This document shows positions 1 through 6,355 of a stretch of DNA of 11,667 nt, piece by piece (position 1 is the first letter of the stretch; the number at the start of each line of letters is the position of its first letter). A program made the translations under genes and the position numbers. Origin of the DNA: Blastocladiella britannica (Eukaryota > Blastocladiomycota > Blastocladiomycetes > Blastocladiales > Blastocladiaceae); contig MU625105.1 in NCBI GenBank assembly GCA_025349905.2, positions 1 through 11,667 on the forward strand, given 5' to 3'. Below the pieces are notes generated by a model. It was not told where the DNA came from, did no database searches, and saw nothing but the letters and a program-made list of their open reading frames with translations.

Positions 1-2
1 AC

Positions 3-6
3 AAAA
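3..6 (-). terminator. RNA polymerase III terminator of tRNA-Leu
   Basis: On the minus strand a TTTT run follows the tRNA 3' end by two bases. This is the usual oligo-T stop for RNA polymerase III. It is short but correctly placed. Confidence 0.7.
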
Positions 7-8
7 CA

Positions 9-92
9 TGTCCAGGAAGGGATTCGAACCCTCGCCTTCAACAGAAGACTAGCACCTGAAGCTAGCGCCTTAGACCGCTCGGCCACCTGGAC
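9..92 (-). tRNA. tRNA-Leu (anticodon CAG)
   Basis: Read on the minus strand this is a full 84-nt class II tRNA with no intron. The acceptor stem is GTCCAGG pairing with CCTGGAC, the discriminator base is A, and the D-stem is GCC/GGC. The anticodon stem CTAGC/GCTAG closes the loop TTCAGGT, giving anticodon CAG (plus-strand positions 56-58). A long variable arm has stem CTTC/GAAG, and the T arm contains GGTTCGAATCC, which is the B box. The long variable arm, A73 and U33 all fit leucine identity. It decodes CUG as Leu. The CUG-Ser yeasts carry a serine-type tRNA-CAG with G33, so their code change does not apply here. The CCA end is not encoded, as expected in eukaryotes. Confidence 0.96.
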
Positions 93-161
93 ATGCTTCT
101 GCCCTTTCCCCATCTTTTCGGATCGCGGCGTCTTGTGCTTAGTCAATAAATCATTCTAGAT

Positions 162-179
162 CTCGGCCACCTGGACATG
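162..179 (-). repeat. Duplicated 5' end of tRNA-Leu
   Basis: These 18 bases exactly repeat positions 78-95, which hold the first 15 nt of the tRNA plus 3 nt of its leader, in the same orientation. The offset is 84 bp, equal to the length of the tRNA gene. The remaining 69 bp where a second tRNA would lie (93-161) show no similarity to the tRNA body. It is either the remnant of a tandem tRNA copy or a small duplication around an insertion. It cannot be a working tRNA. Confidence 0.75.
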
Positions 180-950
180 GCAACGGGACATCGGCACTGT
201 CCCATTATTCTGTTGGACGGATGTATTCATGGGCATCGATGGCCAAACTCTCGCTCGAGTGTGACCTGAGAGTGTATATCCACTTTTTCCACTTCATTTG
301 GGTATTTTATTGCCAGCCGCGATGATATGCATGCCCTTGTACCGAATCGCGAAGGGAACTAAATTCGCTATCATCAATGAGATCGGCGTTTGTAAGCCAA
401 GCTGCTGTGTTCGATGCGGTCCTAGCTGAGTGCTCCTGCGACACGATTGCCCTTCTGGCCCACGGTTCACTGGCCGAGACGCTGTGACCTGCACTTTCCC
501 GATTTCCGAGGTGAATAGTTGGATCAACGTTTCCTTCATTTGCTCAGAAGCCAAGCACACTCCAGACGTACTCCACGTTGTTGTATGAGTAAAATGGCGA
601 ACTACAATATTGCCGACTTGCGCAGCAAAAGGAAGTTTCTGGCGAATTAGTTTTTTTTTTTTCGATATTACAGCTTGACTTTTCTTTGACTTGTCTCATT
701 TTCGCTGACTGCAGCCAGCAAACCTTTGAGTAAACAAAGCGGCCGAAAATGATCAGTTCCAACCTTTTTCATTTTGTTTTGGGTTCCATCAATGTCAACA
801 GCAGCATTCAATAATGGATCCCACCCTCATAAGCAACTTGCTGTAAATAGTATGCCCATTTCTGCAGATCACGCGCTTGGTGGGTGAGTTTAATGTTGAA
901 GAATCCAAGATCTCAAAGGTCATGAGTCCATTCGAAAAAACGAGTGCCAA

Positions 951-981
<31 letters not shown>

Positions 982-1085
982 TAGCCTCATTCTTGCACAC
1001 TGGAATAGAACATATATATATTGATCCATTATATAATATTGCCAAAGACAAGGCATCCCACGAAAAAAAAAAGTAATCGTTGTGC
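180..1085. other. Intergenic stretch without a confident gene
   Basis: About 900 bp of lower-GC DNA between the tRNA and the arrestin stop codon. It holds homopolymers (T12 at 651-662, A28 at 954-981, A10 at 1063-1072) and a short TA-repeat near 1011-1020. Short open stretches exist on both strands. The best on the plus strand starts at an ATG at 377 and could be spliced over a possible 64-nt intron (484-547) into a reading that ends with TAG at 648-650, giving about 69 residues. A second possible reading ends in nine Lys codons and TAG at 982-984. The minus strand is also open over 309-540. No reading shows a recognisable domain, so none is called as a gene. The part nearest 1085 should contain the arrestin 3' UTR. 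Confidence 0.5.
954..981. repeat. 28-nt poly(A) tract
   Basis: An uninterrupted run of 28 A on the plus strand (T28 on the arrestin strand), 105 nt beyond the arrestin stop. It is by far the longest homopolymer in the window. It could be a slipped microsatellite, the tail of an old retrocopy, or part of the arrestin 3' UTR. No flanking target-site duplication was evident by eye. Confidence 0.9.
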
Positions 1086-2465
1086 TTATCGCGGTGGCAA
1101 GGCAGGAGCAGATGGTGAAGGGGCTCCAAACTGCAGGGCGCCATTGTCGTACGCTGGGGGCGGTGGAGCTTGGCCAGGATCATCTGTTCTCATCACAGTA
1201 TTGAACCCAGAAGTTCCAGGCGCACTGTAGCGGGCTGCAGCATCACGTGTAGCATCTTCTTGTGCGTCATCAGCCTTGGTATGATGCAGCAATACCGGCG
1301 CATGAGGAGCAACGGCTGGGGCAGTCAGCGGCATGGGTGGGGGTGGGGCGATCGGCGCTGGGCACACCAGGATCGGCACTGAGAGTACCAGGGGCTTGCT
1401 CTTGATTGTTACCACCGCGTCGACCGAGTAGGCAACGCGTATAATGTCTCCAGAACAGGTCAGCGAGGGAACCGCGAGAATTGCTGAAGCATCGCGTTCG
1501 GTGGCAACCAGGACAGCCTCAAATACAGTGTTGGGTGCACGTGGCATCACTGCTGCGAACCGAGAGGAGGAGACAAGGGTCGTGGCAGCCGTCGCCGTAC
1601 GGCCCTCGGCGGCCACTGTCTCTCGCCGGACAAGTGCAATGCGCACTTCCCGCAAGGTTGACCAGGCGCCATTATCGATTGTGAACCGAGCCGAAAGGAG
1701 GGCAGGTGTGTTCGAGGCAGGCGGGAACTCGGGTCCGGAACTGCTATTGGGGGTCCCATTGGCAGGCAGTGGCGGCGGAACCAGGATCGTTTGGTTCACC
1801 GTGAGGGCAGCTTGCACGCGGCCTGTTGAGAAAATGAACCAGCGCGTATCGGCACCAGCGTGGCACTCGCGAGCCGAAAGGTACCGCCCGGCTGTTGCGG
1901 GATCCGGAAGCGTGCACGCCACGATAACGCGGGCACCCGTGACATAGTCGGCGACAAAGGGGCGATCAATGGTGGCCCGCAATTTGTAGCGCACCCGCGC
2001 ATACGCCGACTCGTATGAGGACGGCGCAGAGGACGGCACGGGCACTGCAAAGCGAAACTCGTGCATGCCAGCGGGCACCTCCTGTCCGCCAACGAAAATG
2101 CCCTTGCTGGAGGATCCGAAAACAGCCACCTCGTAGTCGAGCACGGGGGTCTTTGCGGTCACCTGGCGACCAGATGACACTGTCGACAAAGTGTTGTTTG
2201 GGGTACCAGGCGAGGACAGCGCACCCGGAAGGACCGGAGGGGGCGGTGACAGCGACGCCCGTGACGAGGAGCGGGAGCGTCCAGGCTGGGATGCGGGAAA
2301 GCGCGCGCGCGCAGTGCCTTTGGCGTGGAGCCGGAGAGCACGCATTGAGAGTGGGGCAGCGAGGTGCAGCACGACCACACCACGAATAAAGTCGCCGGCA
2401 CTAGCGCATGGGCTGTCGAGGTGGATGGCAAACGCAAGTGGCGGCGGGGCGGCGGACGACGACAT
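1086..2465 (-). CDS. Alpha-arrestin (ART/ARRDC family) with PPxY motif
   Basis: Single-exon gene of 459 aa. The start is the ATG at 2465, because the only in-frame codon further upstream that could start it is a TTG. An arrestin N-like domain (about 10-185) opens with AFAIHLDSPCASAGDFIRGV and closes with the family-typical YARVRYKLRATIDRP; PAGMHEFRFAVPVP lies between. An arrestin C-like domain follows (about 213-370). The tail is Pro/Ala-rich and contains PPAY at 436-439, the motif that alpha-arrestins use to bind WW domains of Rsp5/Nedd4 ubiquitin ligases. By family knowledge it would be an adaptor that brings the ligase to plasma-membrane transporters or receptors for ubiquitination and endocytosis. 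A Ser/Arg/Pro-rich insert (about 57-108) with RSRSSSRAS interrupts the N domain and looks like a phospho-regulated loop. The start codon abuts a run of 13 A. The stop is TAA. Confidence 0.9.
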   Translation of the reverse strand: MSSSAAPPPLAFAIHLDSPCASAGDFIRGVVVLHLAAPLSMRALRLHAKGTARARFPASQPGRSRSSSRASLSPPPPVLPGALSSPGTPNNTLSTVSSGRQVTAKTPVLDYEVAVFGSSSKGIFVGGQEVPAGMHEFRFAVPVPSSAPSSYESAYARVRYKLRATIDRPFVADYVTGARVIVACTLPDPATAGRYLSARECHAGADTRWFIFSTGRVQAALTVNQTILVPPPLPANGTPNSSSGPEFPPASNTPALLSARFTIDNGAWSTLREVRIALVRRETVAAEGRTATAATTLVSSSRFAAVMPRAPNTVFEAVLVATERDASAILAVPSLTCSGDIIRVAYSVDAVVTIKSKPLVLSVPILVCPAPIAPPPPMPLTAPAVAPHAPVLLHHTKADDAQEDATRDAAARYSAPGTSGFNTVMRTDDPGQAPPPPAYDNGALQFGAPSPSAPALPPR

Positions 2466-2730
2466 TTTTTTTTTTTTTCCAAAATGAAAACAGGATCGAC
2501 AAAAGACGCAGCCCAAGTATTTTATGGTCGGGCCAAGAGCGAGCTCTGTGTACGTGTCTGACCTTAACGTTATTCGAAATACAGAAGAGTTGCTTCCATT
2601 TTTTCATACGACCTGGCCTTGGCAATTTTCGAGCTTTCGATGGTGGGAATTCCGCTTCATTTTCAGGACATCGCGGATTCCCATTGCGTCGAACCCCTCT
2701 AATTTTTGTTAAAACTTCACACCCCTCGCA
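2466..2730. promoter_or_regulatory. Divergent promoter region, arrestin / membrane-protein gene
   Basis: 265 bp between the divergent start codons of the arrestin gene and the broken membrane-protein gene. It begins with a T14 tract (2465-2478, overlapping the arrestin ATG) and is more AT-rich than the coding DNA. No specific factor-binding site is recognised. Its regulatory role is inferred only from gene orientation. Confidence 0.5.
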
Positions 2731-4384
2731 ATGCCACCGGCCGCTGCCATTGCCTCCTCAGATTCCTCAGACGTGGAACGTCTTGTCCTCAGACGTGGAA
2801 CGTCTTGTCCTCACCTTGGTCACGGCCATTCATGTGCCCTACGCCACTTACTGGCCGAATTCTCACCGCTGGATCGAATGGCTGGTCCACCTCGCCTCTG
2901 AACTCCGGTGGTTTTGCTTTGCATTTCGGGAAGTGCCTCTCGTGCAGTCGGTATTTCTACCCGTTCAGATTATTTGGACCACGCAATCGCAGATCTCGCC
3001 CAATTTCATTTATACTTGCCAGATCGTCGGTTCGCAGGCTCAGAATATATTTCTTGACTGTTTATAATCATGATCGAATCAACCCGTCCACAGCGTCTTG
3101 TCTTGTCCTTGGGACTCTACACAGCGGCATTGGTCGTATTCTGCGCCATGATCGTGTCCGTGTCTTGGGCGCTTGCGCCGGCATCTCCTCAATCGACCTA
3201 TTTGTCCGCAACTCTGACTGGAGCACCGCACGTCCTGACGTGTGCCATTGCGGTACTTTTGAGCGCTGTTCACGCATACGGAGATCGACTTTGGCTCGCT
3301 GCCGTGGGCGCGGTCGCACTTGCCACTTGAGCCGCCTACGTTTGGAGGCGAGCGCCGTTCTATGACGACCACGCGAATGCAGCCAGCTTTGGGCTCACCG
3401 TCGGCGCACTTTCGGCCTTGCTGGCAATGTCCGGTGTGGGGACATCGGCGAATGCCGCACTATTCATATCAGCCCAGGCTACGGCCCCGCTGGCAATATT
3501 TGCCATTTCCACTGTTGCCGCTGCCGCCTGCATCAAATCTCAAGTACGACGGCGCAAAGCGGTGGTTTCCCGGTGGGAGCGCCTGGCCGGGAGTGACATC
3601 TGGGGTCCCCATTCGCTCATGGATGCAACGGCGCATGCCAAAATCATTCGGGCCATCGCAACTTCGCGCGAAGCAGCGCAGCACGCGCACTCTCCGCGGC
3701 AAGTGGCCGACGGGATAGGGTCGACTTCTATCGGGTTGATGACGACCGCGGCGCCACCAGAGCCGCGTACCGTGTCGAACACGCCCGCAAACGCAAAAAA
3801 ATGCCCTCGAGATTCTCCGTCAAGGGCCGCTGCCAGGAAAAAAGCGGGTCTTTTGGGCAGTGCCTACGAGCTGGACCACGTCTTGCGATTCCTTCGCAAT
3901 CGGCCATCGCCCGCGCATCGGTCGCTCGGATTACATCTGCTATGGCGTGCCCATTTGGAACTCGTTGACTCGCGCGGAATCGACCTGATGCACCTCTTTT
4001 TGAACGAGTACCTCGCCCTTGCCGTCGGACAGAGCATCCCATCGGAAACGGCAAGCCCTCGCGTGCCCACCACATCCACCGCACGACCGAACGGATTTTT
4101 GTTGCGTGTCGCCCTCTGGGCATGCGAGCACCGCATTGCCTGTTCACCGCTTATTTCCGAGAGCCCGCCGCCAGCAACCGATCTCATGTCCAAGGCCAAA
4201 CACGGCCATGTCCAAGCACTGCTCGCTCTTAATTTTTTTCGAGCTGTTACGCACCAAGAGCGAAATATCCAGCCTGGTGGCCATTGTATACCGGGTCCCA
4301 CATAGCGTACATGCCAGTGCGCCCCGGTTGGCGCGGTTTATAGAGTCTGATGGGCTCACTTTGGAGCTGCACGACGACGAATAG
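2731..4384 (+). pseudogene. Disrupted multi-pass membrane protein gene
   Basis: The reading starts at ATG 2731 and ends at TAG 4382-4384. It would give about 520 aa if three lesions were ignored: a 22-bp tandem duplication (2764-2807) that shifts frame, an in-frame TGA at 3328-3330, and an extra T in T7 at 4233-4239. A 68-nt intron (3026-3093, GTCGGT...CCACAG, phase 0) correctly joins exon 1 to exon 2, which argues that this was once a real gene. Exon 2 encodes at least five hydrophobic segments, including LGLYTAALVVFCAMIV, HVLTCAIAVLLSAVHAYG and LWLAAVGAVALAT. After the TGA the frame continues as AAYVWRRAPFYDD into more membrane segments. A long soluble C-terminal half (AYELDHVLRFLRNRP onward) ends in a well-formed tail in the shifted frame. 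The family is not recognised. A receptor-like membrane part with a helical cytosolic domain is possible but unproven. Assembly error is the main alternative to a pseudogene. Confidence 0.7.
2764..2813 (+). repeat. 22-bp tandem duplication, two full copies plus 6 nt
   Basis: TCCTCAGACGTGGAACGTCT begins copies at 2764 and 2786, and a partial third (TCCTCA) lies at 2808-2813. The period is 22 bp. The copies are identical, so the event is recent or the repeat is an assembly artefact. Because 22 is not a multiple of 3, it takes the frame that starts at ATG 2731 out of register with the rest of exon 1. Removing one copy restores SDVERLVLTLVTAIHVPYA in frame. Confidence 0.95.
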
Positions 4385-4461
4385 AATGTCTCTCTTTCCA
4401 AATGCTTTGTCGTACGATATTCCCTCTGTGGACGAAACTTGGCCTGAATCAATTGCAATCC

Positions 4462-5294
4462 ATGTCCACCACCATCGCCGCATCCTTGTACAAACCCCTC
4501 GTGTGGATTGACTGTGAGGTACGGCGAGGTTTATATACTCCCAAATTTCAAATGTTTTTGACCGATCAATGTGAATTGGCTATACCAGATGACGGGTCTG
4601 GACACGAGCAAGGACCATATTATCGAAATTGCGTGTATTATCACGGACGGGCATCTGAAAACCGTTGCCGAGGTACCTTTCTGTTACATATTTTTTTTTT
4701 CAAGGGAGCCAAGCTCATAACTATAATGATCAGCTGGACTCGATCATCATTCGCCAGCCCAAGGCACTCTTAGATTCGATGGATGCATGGTGCACCGAGC
4801 ATCACGGCGCATCGGGACTGACTGCGGCGGTGCTGTCGTCGCCCGTCTCCATGGCCGATGCCGAGGAGACGGTGATGGCGTTCATCACCAAGCACATTCC
4901 CGAGCCCAAGGTCGGCCTTCTTGCTGGTTGGGACATTTTTCCATTAATTTCTACCCATTGCTTGACATTTTTGTGATCGTGCGAAATTGACAGGGAACTC
5001 GGTCCATGCGGACAAGCGATTCTTGGAGTTTGATATGCCGCGCGTCGTTGGCCACCTCGGGTACCGCATTCTTGACGTCTCCACCGTAAAGGAAATTACG
5101 GGTCGCTGGTACCCGTCCGTGTTTGCGAACCTGCCGCGTAAAAACTATGATCACCGGTATGTACTGACGCTTCTCCTTCAAATGGTTACCGTATGCTCAT
5201 CATATCTATTTCCTCAAGTGCGCTGGGTGACATTCGTGAATCCATTACGGAGCTTAAGTGGTATCGCGAGAATGTATTCAAGACTGCTGAGTGA
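4462..5294 (+). CDS. REX2: Oligoribonuclease, DEDDh 3'-5' exoribonuclease (REXO2/REX2-like)
   Basis: Five exons: 4462-4518, 4589-4672, 4734-4926, 4994-5156, 5219-5294. The four GT-AG introns are 70, 61, 67 and 62 nt. Together they give 190 aa. Splice sites were fixed by matching the family: LVWIDCE joins MTGLD, GLLA joins GNSVHADKRF, and YDHR joins ALGDI. The DEDDh catalytic set is complete: D17 and E19 (WIDCE), D118 (SVHADKRF), H165 and D170 (YDHRALGDI). EHHGASGL and YRILDVSTVKE are also typical. The enzyme degrades very short RNA oligomers to nucleotides, in mitochondria and/or cytosol. An in-frame ATG at 4402 would add 20 residues that contain basic but no acidic residues, a possible mitochondrial leader. 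An out-of-frame ATG lies at 4386. The stop is TGA. Confidence 0.95.
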
Positions 5295-5328
5295 CGCTCT
5301 TCCCTCGAACCAATTTTTTTTTTGTCAA

Positions 5329-6307
5329 ATGTCAGCCCAAAGACCGACGACCCTCGACGAGACGCGCGCACAATGGGCCAGGTTGGTTTGCTCGTTAATT
5401 GTTGGTCCAATCAGGTTGGCAAAGGCGATGGACTCATAAATCAACAAAATGTAGCCAACAATCGATGCTCCGAGCACAAATGCGCGAGGACGACTCGACC
5501 CTGGATTTCGACCCCGAGGACCAACAGCTGCGTGGCCTCGAGCGCATTGCTGGAGTGGATATTTCATTTTTCTCGACCGACGACCACTTGTCCGCGGCGC
5601 CGAACGCGGCGGGAGACGATGCCGTGCAGCATGCTATCGCGTACGTCACGGTGCTGGAGTGGCCTTCCCTCGAACCAGTGTACTCTGCGCACGCGCGCGT
5701 TCATCTGATGCAGCCGTACATTCCTGGCTTTCTGGCATTCCGCGAAGTGGACCCGCTGCTGGCTCTGCTCCGCGCGATCCCTGACCATCTGGCGCCGCAG
5801 GTGCTGCTGGTGGACGGCAATGGGAAACTGCACCCGCGGCGGTTCGGGCTGGCGTCGCATCTGGGCGTGCTGCTCGGTAACGTCCCGACCATTGGCGTCG
5901 CCAAGAACTACCTGCACATCCCGGACGCCGCCAACGACGCGCTGGGGATGGCGACGATTCGTGCTCGCGCCCGCTCTGAGCTCACGCACGGTGGCGCATG
6001 GTTTCCGCTGGTCGGTGACGTGCCCTTCCTTGACCCGCAAACCGAGGACGAGAATGGTGCTGCAGCTCGCGAGACGGTTGTTTTTGGCGCTGCGCTGCGC
6101 CCGCTGGAGTCGACCACCAACGCCATCTACGTGTCAGTGGGCCACAGCATCTCGCTCGAATCGGCCGTCAAGGTCGTGACGCGGTGCTGCAAGTACCGTA
6201 TCCCGGAACCGATCCGCGTGGCCGATCTCCGGTCTCGCGAGCTAGTACGAGCAGCTCTTGGACGCGGAGATATGGGTCAGGGTGCCGGTACCAGCACCAA
6301 TCCATGA
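5329..6307 (+). CDS. Endonuclease V
   Basis: Two exons, 5329-5381 and 5455-6307, with a 73-nt intron (GTTGGT...TGTAG) give 301 aa. The splice makes the N-terminal helix [12 protein letters not shown], which aligns with the W..EQ..L.A pattern of the human enzyme (ENDOV). Family marks are GVDISF (D53), [11 protein letters not shown] (105-115; the PYIP strand-separating wedge and E115), [19 protein letters not shown] (D138), [22 protein letters not shown] (H248) and [15 protein letters not shown] (D275). The metal-binding acidic residues are therefore all present. Bacterial members cut DNA at deaminated bases. Eukaryotic ones mainly cut RNA near inosine. The start lies only 34 nt after the REX2 stop, behind a T10 run. 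The TGA stop is 48 nt from the converging dehydrogenase stop. Confidence 0.95.
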
Positions 6308-6355
6308 AATATATTTTAAGTTCAACACACACACGCCCAGTCACAACGCTGACAC

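Noticed and set aside
2408..2730. Open plus-strand frame leading into exon 1 of the membrane gene from upstream
   Set aside because: It runs antisense through the arrestin start and the T14 tract, has no protein-like character there, and lacks an ATG near exon 1.
3303..3352. An intron removing the in-frame TGA
   Set aside because: The GT-AG pairs tried around it either give a new stop or leave the coding frame, and the flanks look like continuous membrane-helix coding.
4207..4243. A 34-nt intron removing the T7 run of the broken gene
   Set aside because: It would be in phase, but it is half the size of every supported intron (58-73 nt), and the residues before it read well as coding.
5290..5375. 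Splicing that fuses REX2 to endonuclease V (GTGACG...GTCAG, 45 nt)
   Set aside because: The joined frame does not match the phase needed at the EndoV intron, the intron would be shorter than all others here, and both proteins are complete alone.
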